64,000 nt of DNA from Clostridia bacterium (GCA_017407995.1 JAFQVM010000013.1:1-64000), one strand, 5' to 3'; shown: positions 54,160 through 63,849, counted from the first letter of the stretch. Notes: generated by a model not told the origin, from the sequence alone. A program made the numbers and translations.

Positions 54160-54939
54160 TTATTCGTTTACGGGGATGTACTTGTTGACTATTTCATCAA
54201 TCTTGCCTTCTTCTTCAAGCTTTGCAAGTGCAGCATTGATTTTCTCAAGAAGCTCAGGATTGTCCTTAGAAACAGCGATTGCATAATCTTCGTTTGTGAA
54301 CTCTGTTGCAAGAATTGTAAGACCCTCGTTAGCCTTTACGAACTCCTTAGCAGGCTCACGGTCGATAACCACACAGTCAACCTTGCCTGCAACAAGAGCC
54401 TGAACAGCATCTGCGCCCTTGCTGTATGCGGTAACATTGTCCTCACCATAGCCGCCGTTTTCGGGTGTGTCAGCACAGTAGATGTGACCAGTTGTACCTT
54501 CCTGAACACCAATCATCTTGCCCTCAAGGTCATCGATAGACTTAATAGCAAAATCCTCTTTAACGATAACGACCTGAACACCGTTTGCATAGCTTGTTGA
54601 GAAGTTGACGTTCTCAAGACGCTCAGGTGTAACAGTCATACCTGCCATACCGATATCATACTTGCCGCTCTGAACACCTGTGATGATTGAACCGAACTCG
54701 ATATCCTCGATAACAAGCTCAAGCTTAAGCTCATCAGCGATAAGCTGAGCAATCTCTGCATCGATACCGACTATTTTGCCGTCTTCGCCAAGGAACTCAT
54801 AAGGCGGGAATGCAGCGTTGGTAGCCATGATAAGCTTGCCGGATTCAATTGTATCACCTTTGCCGCCGCAAGCTGCGAAAGCTGCTACTACAAATACGAC
54901 TGCAAGTACGAGTGCGAGAACTTTTGTAAACTTTTTCAT
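54160..54939 (-). CDS. Polar amino acid ABC transporter, substrate-binding lipoprotein
   Basis: 259 residues. Signal peptide with lipobox AFAAC (Cys near residue 23), then an SBP_bac_3 domain: FPPYEFLGEDGKIVGIDAEI, the Arg of TVTPERLENVNFS for the alpha-carboxylate, and GVQEGTTGHIY. A cystine, glutamine, arginine or similar substrate is likely; the exact one cannot be read. RBS AGGAGGT. Confidence 0.93.
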   Translation of the reverse strand: MKKFTKVLALVLAVVFVVAAFAACGGKGDTIESGKLIMATNAAFPPYEFLGEDGKIVGIDAEIAQLIADELKLELVIEDIEFGSIITGVQSGKYDIGMAGMTVTPERLENVNFSTSYANGVQVVIVKEDFAIKSIDDLEGKMIGVQEGTTGHIYCADTPENGGYGEDNVTAYSKGADAVQALVAGKVDCVVIDREPAKEFVKANEGLTILATEFTNEDYAIAVSKDNPELLEKINAALAKLEEEGKIDEIVNKYIPVNE

Positions 54940-55056
54940 TGTTATGTACCTCCTGTAAGTTTATTGCATTTGTATTATACACGCAGAACTAAAGTTTTTC
55001 AATAGTAAATGTATATTTTTTCAAACGTCGAGTGCCAATATTCACTATATTCAGCA

Positions 55057-55968
55057 CTAAATGAATATTTCGGCAAGTTTTTCCTTATCTATAAAGCTTT
55101 CACAGAACTTTATAAAGTCTTCGGGCGGCTGTGCGGTGATACACATATGCTCCCCTGTCACCGGGTGAGCAAACTCACTCTTGCGACAGTGAAGCAGTTG
55201 GTGCCTTATTTCAAACGGGTCCTCGCCATACATACTATCCCCGACCAGCGGCGACCCAAGATGCGCAAAATGTACACGAATCTGATGAGTTCTGCCCGTT
55301 TCAAGTTTTATTCTCATAAGGCTGTATTTGCCGTCTGTATACAGACTCTCCCAATGGGTAACAGCCGTTTCACCACTCTCGCCGCACGCACGCAGAGTCT
55401 TCATAGGGTCAGGTCTGTAAATCGGGACATCGATAGTGCCTTTACCCTCAAAACTGCCGTTCACCACAGCCATATATTCCTTTTTCACGCTCTGCGGAAT
55501 CCGAGCCGCCGCATAGCGGTTCAAAGCGCAGATAACAATACCCGACGTCCCCTTATCCAGTCTGCCTACGGCTCTGAAAGTTGCTGTTCTGCCATTTTTC
55601 GACAGATATCCCGCAACAGCATTGGCAAGGGTATCACCCTGATGGTTGTGAGTCGGATGCATAGCCATAAACGGTGATTTGTTTATAACAAGGATATCGC
55701 TGTCCTCATAGATAACATCAATAGGGACATCCATCGGCTCTGCCGTCTCACCGTCAGGCGGAATGTTCAGCGTTATGACATCACCCTCGTGTATGCGGTC
55801 AATTGTGCGTATATGCTCGCCGTTGAGCATTATACCGTTTTCAACACGCTTTAGCTTGTTGACCGTACGCACAGAGACATCGGCGTATCCACGAAGAAGA
55901 TGAATCACCTTTTTGCCGTCATATTCTTTTGGAACGGTAAATTCAAGCCGTCTTTCCAAAAACCTCAC
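55057..55968 (-). CDS. RluA-family pseudouridine synthase
   Basis: 303 residues. N-terminal S4-like part (about 15-75), catalytic GRLDKGTSGIVICALN with the Asp, and HQIRVHFAHLGSPLVGDSMYG at the C-terminus. 23S rRNA (RluD/RluC-like) or another RNA target. GTG start at 55968 without a clear ribosome site; the start is uncertain by a few codons. Confidence 0.92.
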   Translation of the reverse strand: MRFLERRLEFTVPKEYDGKKVIHLLRGYADVSVRTVNKLKRVENGIMLNGEHIRTIDRIHEGDVITLNIPPDGETAEPMDVPIDVIYEDSDILVINKSPFMAMHPTHNHQGDTLANAVAGYLSKNGRTATFRAVGRLDKGTSGIVICALNRYAAARIPQSVKKEYMAVVNGSFEGKGTIDVPIYRPDPMKTLRACGESGETAVTHWESLYTDGKYSLMRIKLETGRTHQIRVHFAHLGSPLVGDSMYGEDPFEIRHQLLHCRKSEFAHPVTGEHMCITAQPPEDFIKFCESFIDKEKLAEIFI

Positions 55969-55973
55969 CCTAT

Positions 55974-56003
55974 AAAAATCGAGGCGGCAGATATCCGCCG
56001 CCC
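55974..56003 (-). terminator. Terminator after tdk
   Basis: GGCGGCGGAT/ATCTGCCGCC stem 12 bp after the tdk stop, followed on the minus strand by TCGATTTTTATA. It ends right before the RluA-type gene. Confidence 0.75.
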
Positions 56004-56014
56004 CGTCTTAATAT

Positions 56015-56602
56015 TTACTGTTTTGCCTCCTTGGCAATACGCTTTTTCCAACAGCTGTGACACATTGCCTCATAGCGGTCATTGCCACCAAGCAGCACCT
56101 GCGAACCGTTGGTTACCACCCTGCCGTTTTCATCTATTCGGGCATTTACGGTGGCTTTCTTTCCGCATTCGCAGATAGTCTTTATCTCCGTTATGGAATC
56201 CGCAATCTCCAAAAGGCGACGACTCCCGGGGAAAAGATGTGTCAAAAAGTCTGTCCGCAACCCGAAACACAGCACAGGCACATTATGCTCGTCCACTATA
56301 CGGCGAAGCTGGTCTATCTGCTCCGGAGTAAAAAACTGAGCCTCATCCGCAATCACAACATCCGATGTGTTGTTTTCACCCGATATAAAAATATCATAGA
56401 TATCATCATCAGGTAAAATCACGTCTGCCATCTCACTGAGACCTATGCGTGAATACACAACATCAGCTCCGTCACGGGTATCAACACTCGGTTTTATAAG
56501 CCAGACTCTGCGATTCTTTTCCTCGTAATTAAACTTGGTCATCAGCGCCTGGGCCGATTTTGACGAGCCCATAGCGCCGTATTTAAAGTAAAGCTTTGCC
56601 AT
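56015..56602 (-). CDS. tdk: Thymidine kinase (type II)
   Basis: 195 residues. Pyrimidine salvage. N-terminal P-loop KYGAMGSSKSAQALM, a variant in which Ser replaces the usual Gly before Lys. DEAQFF is the Walker B/acid site and CECGKKA with CHSCWKK the zinc-binding lid Cys residues. Four bases after ilvE, so probably co-transcribed. I think related Firmicutes enzymes carry the same P-loop form, so activity is assumed. Confidence 0.93.
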   Translation of the reverse strand: MAKLYFKYGAMGSSKSAQALMTKFNYEEKNRRVWLIKPSVDTRDGADVVYSRIGLSEMADVILPDDDIYDIFISGENNTSDVVIADEAQFFTPEQIDQLRRIVDEHNVPVLCFGLRTDFLTHLFPGSRRLLEIADSITEIKTICECGKKATVNARIDENGRVVTNGSQVLLGGNDRYEAMCHSCWKKRIAKEAKQ

Positions 56603-56606
56603 TATC

Positions 56607-57677
56607 TTACTTTACCTTTACAGTCCAGCCAAATGTATCAGGCAGCTTGCCCCACTGAATACCTGTAAGATTATCATAGAGCTTCTGTGAAATCTCGCCG
56701 ATTTCGCCGTTGTTGATAATCATCTTCTTATCGCCCCACTTGAGCTCGCCAATCGGAGAGATAACAGCAGCTGTACCTGAGCCGAAAGCTTCGTTGAGCT
56801 TACCCTCGTCAGCAGCCTTTGCAACTTCCTCAATTGAAAGCTTGCGCTCTGTAACTGTGAGACCCCATGAGCGAAGAAGCTCTATGCAGGACATTCTTGT
56901 AACACCGCCGAGGATGCTGCCCTGAAGCGCAGGAGTGATAACCTCACCGTCGATTACAAAGAACACGTTCATTGTACCGACTTCTTCAATGTACTTGCGT
57001 TCAACGCCGTCAAGCCAGAGAACCTGAGTATAGCCGACAGCATCAGCCTCATCCTGAGCCTTGAGAGATGCAGCGTAGTTACCGCCTGTTTTTGCAAAGC
57101 CCATACCGCCCTTTACAGCACGGACATAGTTCTGCTCAACATATATCTTAACAGGATTAAGTCCCTCGGGATAGTATGCGCCGACAGGTGAAAGAATGAT
57201 GCAGAAAATCAAGTGATGTGCGGGATGCACGCCGACATGGGGGTCAACTGCAAAGATGAACGGACGGATATAAAGAGATGTACCCTCTGCTGTGGGAATC
57301 CAATCCTCATCAATTGAAACGAGCTGCTTAATAGCCTCAACAGCAAACTCCTCGTCAATCTCGGGGATGCAAAGGCGCTCGTTTGAAAGATTCATTCTTG
57401 CCATGTTGCGGTCAGGTCTGAAAAGGAGAATTCCGCCGTCATCAGCACGGTAAGCTTTAAGTCCCTCAAATACTTCCTGACCGTAGTGCAGGCACATTGC
57501 TGCAGGGTCAAGAGAAATGTTGCCGTAGGGAACTATTCTGGCATCATGCCAGCCCTCACCCTTGTCATAGTTCATGAGGAACATATGGTCAGTATAATAG
57601 TTACCAAATCCAAGCTTGCTCTGGTCTGCGGGTTTAGCTTTAGGAGCGGTGGTGCGCTCGATTCTTATTTCTTGCAT
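56607..57677 (-). CDS. ilvE: Branched-chain amino acid aminotransferase
   Basis: 356 residues, class IV PLP enzyme of the long type. EVFEGLKAYRADDGGILLFRPD, YIRPFIFAVDPHVGVHPA and GSILGGVTRMSCIELL are typical. The PLP Lys is in the KGGMGFAKTGGNYAAS region. Catalyses the last step in Val, Leu, Ile synthesis and the first in their breakdown. RBS GGAGATG. Confidence 0.96.
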   Translation of the reverse strand: MQEIRIERTTAPKAKPADQSKLGFGNYYTDHMFLMNYDKGEGWHDARIVPYGNISLDPAAMCLHYGQEVFEGLKAYRADDGGILLFRPDRNMARMNLSNERLCIPEIDEEFAVEAIKQLVSIDEDWIPTAEGTSLYIRPFIFAVDPHVGVHPAHHLIFCIILSPVGAYYPEGLNPVKIYVEQNYVRAVKGGMGFAKTGGNYAASLKAQDEADAVGYTQVLWLDGVERKYIEEVGTMNVFFVIDGEVITPALQGSILGGVTRMSCIELLRSWGLTVTERKLSIEEVAKAADEGKLNEAFGSGTAAVISPIGELKWGDKKMIINNGEIGEISQKLYDNLTGIQWGKLPDTFGWTVKVK

Positions 57678-57937
57678 AAAAACATCTCCGTTTATATTTA
57701 ATACCTCTATATTATAGCACCCATTTTTCTATTTTCAAGTGCTAAGCTCATGAAGTACCACATTTTCTCAAAAGTTGACAAACAGTATAACTTTTGATAT
57801 TATACAATTGAGTAATAGCGTACAAAGCGCTCGATTTTTACACGAATAAAATCAAGCGCACAACGTTATATATTTACTGTAAATCCACTTTAACATAAAG
57901 ATTTGAACTATTCTTTTTCCCAAAAGGAAGGTTGAAG

Positions 57938-59635
57938 ATGCATAATACCGATAATTTATGTATGAGCTGCTTAAAACCTATCGGCGAACAAAAGCAGTGT
58001 CCTTATTGCGGGTATCACTCGGATTCCCCTCAGCTTTCACCCTATCTGCCTGTCAGAACGGTGGTTGCCAACAGATATTTAATAGGTAAAGTTATAGATT
58101 TCAACGGCGACGGTGCAACTTACATGGGCTGGGACCTCTCCCAGCGTGTTGCTGTCAAAATCAGGGAGTTCTTGCCCGATGCCATATGCTCTCGAGAAAG
58201 CGGCGAACTCAACATCACCGTTATGCCAGGTTGTGAGCGTGCATTTAACGACTGCTATCAGAGTTTTCTGGAACTGTGGCGCAAGCTTATGCGACTCATG
58301 GGGCTGTCTGCTCTTATAAGCGTCACCGATGTTGTTGAAGACAATAATACGGCATATGCAATCTACGAACATACAGAGGAAGTTCCCTTAAGGGAATACC
58401 TGCTCTCAACACCCACAGGATATATTCCGTGGGAGCGAGCACGTCAGATGCTCATGCCTGTGCTTTCAGCTCTTGGGACATTGCACTCTGCAGGTATAAT
58501 TCACCGTGGTCTTTCACCGCAGACACTCTTTGTAGGGGCTGACGGCAGAGTCAAGATATCGGGATTCAGCATCTGGCAGGCACGCACCGCAAGAGGCGAC
58601 CTCAATCCCGAACTTTTTTCAGGCTACGCTGCAATAGAGCAATACGGATTTGACGGCAGGCAGGGCGCCTGGACTGACATTTATGCCTTTGCGGCAATAC
58701 TATACCGTGCGCTTATCGGAACAGACCCGATAGTCGCCACCACAAGAGTGACTAACGACAGGCTGATGATTCCCAGCAAGTTTGCCGAACAATTACCTGC
58801 TTATGTAATAAACGCTCTCGTAAATGCTTTGCAGATTTTACCTGAGGACAGAACCCGCTCAGTCGAGCAGTTCAGAGCAGAGCTTTCAGCATCGCCTACA
58901 GCCACATTAGCCGGTGAAATTCACGCAATGAACAACGAGGCAAATAACGGCGGATATCAAAACACTTCAAACGTTATTACTGAAAATCCCTCCTCAGAAA
59001 AAGATAAAAAGCGTAACACATTAAACGCCTTTCTCATAACCGCAGGTGTAACCCTGCTGGTGGGAATTGTAATATTCCTCATCCTTTTCTTCACGATTTT
59101 CAAGGATAATTTTTCATCGTCTAAAAAGCACAACAATGACGATACCACTTCTGTATCCGGCTCAATTTCAGAAACGGTTGAGACTATAATCGTTCCGGAC
59201 TTTACGGGCCTCAGCTACGAAGCAATAGCTAAAAACCCCGTATGGGAAGGCAAATTCTCATTCATTATAAAATACGAATACAGCGACACCGTCAAGAAAG
59301 ATTATGTAATCTCACAAAGCTTGTCAGAACAAACCACAGTCGGCATGGGCAGCGAGATAGAGCTTGTGATAAGCAAGGGCAAAGAGCCTGTCGCCGTGCC
59401 TAATGTCCTCGGAATGACATACGAGCAGGCGAAAGAAAAGCTCACTGAGAGCGGCTTTATCTGCACAGCGGTCGGCGGAAACACAGACGGTATAGTCGTC
59501 TCGATGTCGCACGAACCGGAAAGCAAGCACGAAAAAGGCACAAGAATTGAACTTACGGTTTCTTCTCCGGCAGATGAGAATCCCACCGATTCCTCAAACA
59601 GCGGCGGTTCGATTATCGACAGATTATTTGGTTGA
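57938..59635 (+). CDS. Zinc-ribbon, pseudokinase, PASTA membrane protein
   Basis: 565 residues. Cys8-x2-Cys11 and Cys21-x2-Cys24 form a zinc ribbon. Residues about 45-310 are a Hanks-type kinase fold with the Lys of VAVK (K74). The catalytic HRD is HRG (189-191) and DFG is SGF (208-210), so both Asp residues needed for phosphotransfer are absent. One membrane helix (about 364-388) precedes two extracellular PASTA domains (about 418-490 and 491-555), which in PknB/PrkC bind peptidoglycan fragments. Probably a wall-sensing pseudokinase scaffold. ATG at 57938 with AAGGAAGG upstream. Monocistronic, with its own terminator. Confidence 0.85.
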   Translation: MHNTDNLCMSCLKPIGEQKQCPYCGYHSDSPQLSPYLPVRTVVANRYLIGKVIDFNGDGATYMGWDLSQRVAVKIREFLPDAICSRESGELNITVMPGCERAFNDCYQSFLELWRKLMRLMGLSALISVTDVVEDNNTAYAIYEHTEEVPLREYLLSTPTGYIPWERARQMLMPVLSALGTLHSAGIIHRGLSPQTLFVGADGRVKISGFSIWQARTARGDLNPELFSGYAAIEQYGFDGRQGAWTDIYAFAAILYRALIGTDPIVATTRVTNDRLMIPSKFAEQLPAYVINALVNALQILPEDRTRSVEQFRAELSASPTATLAGEIHAMNNEANNGGYQNTSNVITENPSSEKDKKRNTLNAFLITAGVTLLVGIVIFLILFFTIFKDNFSSSKKHNNDDTTSVSGSISETVETIIVPDFTGLSYEAIAKNPVWEGKFSFIIKYEYSDTVKKDYVISQSLSEQTTVGMGSEIELVISKGKEPVAVPNVLGMTYEQAKEKLTESGFICTAVGGNTDGIVVSMSHEPESKHEKGTRIELTVSSPADENPTDSSNSGGSIIDRLFG

Positions 59636-59646
59636 TAAAAAAAGTA

Positions 59647-59684
59647 AAAGAGAGCAGTCCAAATGACTGCTCTCTTTTTATTTT
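59647..59684. terminator. Terminator (bidirectional)
   Basis: AAAGAGAGCAGT/ACTGCTCTCTTT with a seven-base loop and TTATTTTT, between convergent genes. Confidence 0.87.
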
Positions 59685-61285
59685 TAAACGTTAGCGTTCT
59701 CCAAAACTTTTGACGCATCAGGTCTTCCTATCCACATATCCGACCATTTCTTGCCGGATATATTCTCAAGGCGACATTTGTCATCGTCGCTTACCTCTAT
59801 TTCACCCTCTTCACGTTTGCGGCGAATAAGCTCCTTTATCATCTCATGGTCTTTCTTAGTCATTCTGTAACGCCAGATAGTGACAAGGGTTATTATCGCA
59901 AAAATCGTGGGCAGAATTGAGAAATTCAATCTAAGTCCCCAAATGGTCTTTGCCGCTTGCAGGGACGGATGTTTAATCTGTGGGTTATAGCCGAACATCG
60001 ACAGCGCAGCTCCGACAACATATGACATAAAGCTGTTTATTGTCTTTCTGAACATGGTATAAAACGTCGCTATTACACCCTCACGGCGCTCACCTGTTAT
60101 CATCTCGTCAACGTCCGTGACATCGGGCTGAATGTTAACAATAAAGAAGTCAGGGCCTGAGAAACCGAAGTTGTAACAGATGGATGATATAACAATGATT
60201 ATAGTGGACACCGCAGACGGGGTTTCGGGTGTAATAAACGAAGTTATAAACAGACCTATAACCATCAGCGGACCGAGAATCTTTCCGCACGCCTGCTTTC
60301 CGAACTTTTTGATAAACATATAGTTTACGGGAGTTCCCATAAACTCAGATATACCCGAAACTATCGTCATTGAGATAAACAAACTGTATTTGTCCGCAAC
60401 ACTGACCATGAAATACTGGTCAGTTATGCTGTAAAATCCACGGCATATCATAAAGCACAGACCGATAAGGAAATATTGACGGAACGCACGGTTGCTGAAA
60501 ACCAGCTTATACTGGTGTAGCATGTAGCGGATATTGATAGGCTTTTTAGGCATATCCTTTGATGATGGCTCAGAAGTGTGAAAATAGCAGTACACCAACG
60601 GCCACGCAAAGAAGAAGGCAAGTATAATACCTATCGCCATATATTTTCCCGTATCCGCATGTGACGGATTAGGCAAGTCGCCCAACGCAACAGCGACATT
60701 GAACTCACTGAGAACAAGCGCCGCAAGTATAAAAGACGTGACCTGTCCGACAGAGTTCATCATATACTCCACAAACAAGAACTGCGTACGCTGAAAATAC
60801 TTTGGCGCTACCATCGGCAGCATCGAAGTGTGCGGTACGCTCGCAATGGTAAACGCTGTGCTGTAAAGCAGAGACGCAGCCGTATACCAGAGCATAATCT
60901 TATTTATGTTACCGCTGTCCGATATGCCAAATGACGACCAGCGCATTATATAGGCTATCATAAACGGGATAATCGCAATAAGCAAATACCGTCTGTGTCT
61001 GCCCGATTTTGCTCTTGTATGGTCCGTTATAAGTCCCATTATAGGGTCGGTTATTGCATCCCACAGTCCGCTAATCAGTGAGATGCGTCCCGCCTGCTCC
61101 GTATTAAGACCCTCAACATATGTAAGATACTGTTGATGGTACATGCTTATCGGATATCCCGCTCCGCCGAGCATTATATTACCCGAAGTGTATCCTATAG
61201 CAGGTCGCAAAAAATCTTTTGTATCGCCCTCAATTTCAGCGACATCCTTGAGCCAAGCACCGAAGCTTCTTCGTTTGCCTGCCAT
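59684..61285 (-). CDS. GPH-family sugar:cation symporter (MFS)
   Basis: 533 residues, twelve predicted helices. GLWDAITDPIMGLITDHTRAK with the GPH-family Asp/Lys signature (shown in part: WDAITDPIMG) and RRYLLI. A long C-terminal cytoplasmic tail of about 60 charged residues follows. Melibiose/xyloside-type transport is typical; the substrate is unknown. RBS GAGGAGTGAGGG. Upstream, a secreted protein gene shares the strand (26 bp), so the two are probably in one operon. Confidence 0.9.
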   Translation of the reverse strand: MAGKRRSFGAWLKDVAEIEGDTKDFLRPAIGYTSGNIMLGGAGYPISMYHQQYLTYVEGLNTEQAGRISLISGLWDAITDPIMGLITDHTRAKSGRHRRYLLIAIIPFMIAYIMRWSSFGISDSGNINKIMLWYTAASLLYSTAFTIASVPHTSMLPMVAPKYFQRTQFLFVEYMMNSVGQVTSFILAALVLSEFNVAVALGDLPNPSHADTGKYMAIGIILAFFFAWPLVYCYFHTSEPSSKDMPKKPINIRYMLHQYKLVFSNRAFRQYFLIGLCFMICRGFYSITDQYFMVSVADKYSLFISMTIVSGISEFMGTPVNYMFIKKFGKQACGKILGPLMVIGLFITSFITPETPSAVSTIIIVISSICYNFGFSGPDFFIVNIQPDVTDVDEMITGERREGVIATFYTMFRKTINSFMSYVVGAALSMFGYNPQIKHPSLQAAKTIWGLRLNFSILPTIFAIITLVTIWRYRMTKKDHEMIKELIRRKREEGEIEVSDDDKCRLENISGKKWSDMWIGRPDASKVLENANV

Positions 61286-61311
61286 TCCCTCACTCCTCAG
61301 ACAATTTCAAA

Positions 61312-62400
61312 TTAAAATCTAAAAGACCAGACCTCATCAACTATACGAACAGCATTGCTGTACTTGTTTGCACAGGACTCAAACAGCAAATACATTCTGC
61401 CATCTTCAACATCTATGCCTTGCATCATTGTCGGCATAGTCTGCACTCTGGTCATACGCTTTGAGCTCAAATGCCACACAGGCACTTTCTCTGAATTTAT
61501 TTCGACATATCTGTCCGCTTCATCCTTCATGACGTTCGGATAGAATTTCAACTTTGAATCAAGCTGACGTCCGTAAGATATACTCAAAGCAAAGCTTCCG
61601 TCAGGCAAACGTGCAAAGCCCTGTACCTTATTCGGAATAGTTACAATACAATCGGGTGTGACAATATCGGAAGATGAAGCTTTGTATCCTATCGAATTCT
61701 CAAAATTATCATCTATTTTAAAACCGACACACCATGCCTTGCTCTTTTCAAACAGCGAAATTCTGATGTGGTGACTTTCGTCCGTGGTGTAATTACCGTC
61801 GTTTGTCATAAATTCACCGACCCACAGCATGTCGTCATCACAAAAAGCGAAAGATGCGTTTGTGCCAGTATTAAACTTATCAACAAAGCGCAGAGTGTCT
61901 CCGTCCTTTGCGGCAGCTATGTCGCTCACCCTGAGTCTGTGAGCATATTTGCCCGATGTTATAAACAAATTCTTTCCGTCACTGGCGCATCCGCCTGCAT
62001 GGCCTTTGTAATCGCTTCCACCGATATTCTTCAGCCTGAAGGTTTTGGCATTGCCGTCTTTATCAACGATATTGAGAATAGATGCTGTCCCGTCATCGGT
62101 ATATCCGCAAATTGCGAAGCTGTCAAGCGTGCTGACATAGCACATCCCCTGAGGAATAAAGCCCTTATCAAGTGCAGGCACCTTGAATTCGCCCACACAG
62201 CTCTTCTCAATTTTGTTTGCACCGAAAACACCGCCGACAACATATCTTATATCGGCAAAAACTTTGAAAAAGACATCTAAAATTCCGCCTATGCTTATTG
62301 CTGCAGTATTGCTCTCACTCTGTGCAAATGCAGTCATAGGCGCACAGAAAATCATTACAGCCACTATTGCAATGCAAACAATTCTCTTGAAATTTTTCAT
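61312..62400 (-). CDS. Secreted beta-propeller-like protein of unknown function
   Basis: 362 residues. Signal peptide (about 1-26, ending FAQS). The mature part has repeated blade-like strands (IPQGMCYVSTLDSFAICGY, GHAGGCASDGKNLFITSG, FDDDMLWVGEF-type segments). This resembles propeller or esterase-like folds, but no catalytic site is recognised. Exported by Sec, with no anchor. Paired with a GPH transporter gene, so a link with carbohydrate is possible but inferred. RBS AAAGGA. Confidence 0.65.
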   Translation of the reverse strand: MKNFKRIVCIAIVAVMIFCAPMTAFAQSESNTAAISIGGILDVFFKVFADIRYVVGGVFGANKIEKSCVGEFKVPALDKGFIPQGMCYVSTLDSFAICGYTDDGTASILNIVDKDGNAKTFRLKNIGGSDYKGHAGGCASDGKNLFITSGKYAHRLRVSDIAAAKDGDTLRFVDKFNTGTNASFAFCDDDMLWVGEFMTNDGNYTTDESHHIRISLFEKSKAWCVGFKIDDNFENSIGYKASSSDIVTPDCIVTIPNKVQGFARLPDGSFALSISYGRQLDSKLKFYPNVMKDEADRYVEINSEKVPVWHLSSKRMTRVQTMPTMMQGIDVEDGRMYLLFESCANKYSNAVRIVDEVWSFRF

Positions 62401-62418
62401 TTTATATCCTTTCCCTTC

Positions 62419-62946
62419 TTATACTTTATTTGAAAACAGTTTCGTTTTTTTCAGTGCTTTATATAGCGGGAGACCGAGCAAAACGCACACAACAAGCTCA
62501 CCCAAGCCCACTTCAAGAGCCGCTATTGCAAAGGCTGTTATTCCCGTCTCGCCTGATGCACTCGGAAGCAGAAATGTTATCTCCGCACCGACAATTACAG
62601 CATTAAAAATCACGGGCATAATTGCCGAAAGCAGCGGTATGTCTTTGATTCTTATATTCCTAAGCAGTCTGCCGCAAAGCGCTGCAAAAAAGGTCGCCGC
62701 AGCGCCAAAAACAATATCCCAAATCCCCATAGGACTCGTTAGATTTCCTATCACACAGCCGATTGTAAGTCCGGGTATCGCCGCAGGGGTGAATACTGAA
62801 AGTATGCACAGCGCCTCCGAAATTCTGAACTGTATCGGACCGTAGGCAAGTCCTATTACTGCGCTCAGGTATGTGGCGGCAGCATACAGCGCCGCAATTA
62901 TCGCACATTCCGCAAGATACTTTAACCGCTTTTGTCTGTTATTCAT
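62419..62946 (-). CDS. queT: QueT-family queuosine-precursor transporter
   Basis: 175 residues, five or six hydrophobic helices. The ECF S-component QueT imports a queuosine precursor, using shared EcfT/EcfA. GPIQFRISEALCILSVFTPAAI and GCVIGNLTSPMG are typical. RBS AAAAAGGAG. A structured leader stands between this gene and the HAD gene. Confidence 0.9.
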   Translation of the reverse strand: MNNRQKRLKYLAECAIIAALYAAATYLSAVIGLAYGPIQFRISEALCILSVFTPAAIPGLTIGCVIGNLTSPMGIWDIVFGAAATFFAALCGRLLRNIRIKDIPLLSAIMPVIFNAVIVGAEITFLLPSASGETGITAFAIAALEVGLGELVVCVLLGLPLYKALKKTKLFSNKV

Positions 62947-62961
62947 TTTCTGCTCCTTTTT

Positions 62962-63055
62962 GCTGCCGTGCAGCGCCTTTAGTTTTGTTCGGCACCGGGC
63001 AAGTGCCTGTCAGGAAGGTTTCGAACTGACATTTTTGTTTAGTTTTAACCTTTAT
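62962..63055 (-). promoter_or_regulatory. Structured queT leader, candidate preQ1-sensing element
   Basis: On the minus strand AAGGTT (63047-63052) can pair with AACCTT in the loop of the TGTCAG/CTGACA hairpin (63008-63031), giving an H-type pseudoknot. GGCAC/GTGCC (62991-63007) and GCTGC/GCAGC stems follow just before the ribosome site. preQ1 riboswitches commonly precede queT in related bacteria, and preQ1-III is known from Faecalibacterium. The class could not be assigned because consensus positions were not convincingly matched. Confidence 0.45.
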
Positions 63056-63060
63056 CTATA

Positions 63061-63849
63061 TCAAAGATACTCAGCGAGGTCTTTTATGCTGTCCACAACA
63101 ACGCTCGCTTTGATATCCGACTCCTCATACTCCTGCATAGAAGTTACTCCCGAAAGCACAAGCGCACTCGGTATACCGTGATTTGCACCTATGGCTATAT
63201 CGGTAGCCAATCTGTCACCGACAAAGGCAATCTCATCTCTCCGGCAAGAGAGCATATTTGTAACATAGTCAACAGTTGCAGTCATGGGCTTGCCCATAAC
63301 AAGAGGTCTCTTGCCCGTTGATGCTGCGAAAAGCTCAATCATAGAACCTGTATCGGGCATAAAGCCATCCGCCGTCGGACAGTTGAGGTCGGGATGAGTT
63401 GCGATATACTCTGCTCCGTTTGCAATAAAGCGAGCTGCATCCCACATCTTCTGATATGTGAGCGTCGTGTCAAATCCGAGAACAACTATATCGGGGTTTT
63501 CATCCACAAGCTCTATACCTGCGTTTTTGAAATCATTGGTCAAACGCTCGTTGCCCAAAAGGAAAACTTTCTTGCCGTTTCTGTTTCTTTTAAGGAAGTC
63601 GATAGTTACATGAGAGGATATAATAACTCTCTTTTCATCAACAGGAAAGCCCATCTTTTCGAGCTTTGCTCGGCACGACTCAACATTGTTAGATGAGTTG
63701 TTTGTGAAAAAGAAGAAATCACGGCCGCTCTCCCTGACCTTTTTCAAAAACTCATCCGCACCCGGAATAATTGTTCCGTCAAGATAGAATGTACCGTCCA
63801 TATCAACTATAAAGTACTTCGTTTTTTCAAAAATCTTTTTATTTCCCAA
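63061..63849 (-). CDS. HAD-IIA family hydrolase (NagD-like)
   Basis: 262 residues. The HAD motifs are DMDGTFYLD (Asp nucleophile), FFTNNSSNN (Thr motif) and the Lys/Asp set VMGKPM and AFVGDRLATDI. The IIA cap lies between. Small phosphate-ester phosphatase for nucleotides or sugars, intracellular. TTG at 63849 is the best start although no clear ribosome site is seen. It ends 6 bp before the pseudoknot-forming leader of queT. Confidence 0.93.
   Translation of the reverse strand: MGNKKIFEKTKYFIVDMDGTFYLDGTIIPGADEFLKKVRESGRDFFFFTNNSSNNVESCRAKLEKMGFPVDEKRVIISSHVTIDFLKRNRNGKKVFLLGNERLTNDFKNAGIELVDENPDIVVLGFDTTLTYQKMWDAARFIANGAEYIATHPDLNCPTADGFMPDTGSMIELFAASTGKRPLVMGKPMTATVDYVTNMLSCRRDEIAFVGDRLATDIAIGANHGIPSALVLSGVTSMQEYEESDIKASVVVDSIKDLAEYL

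Noticed and set aside
56570..56602. Broken P-loop in thymidine kinase (Ser for Gly)
   Set aside because: I believe the same GAMGSSK form is used in related Firmicutes enzymes, so it is probably a lineage variant rather than inactivation.
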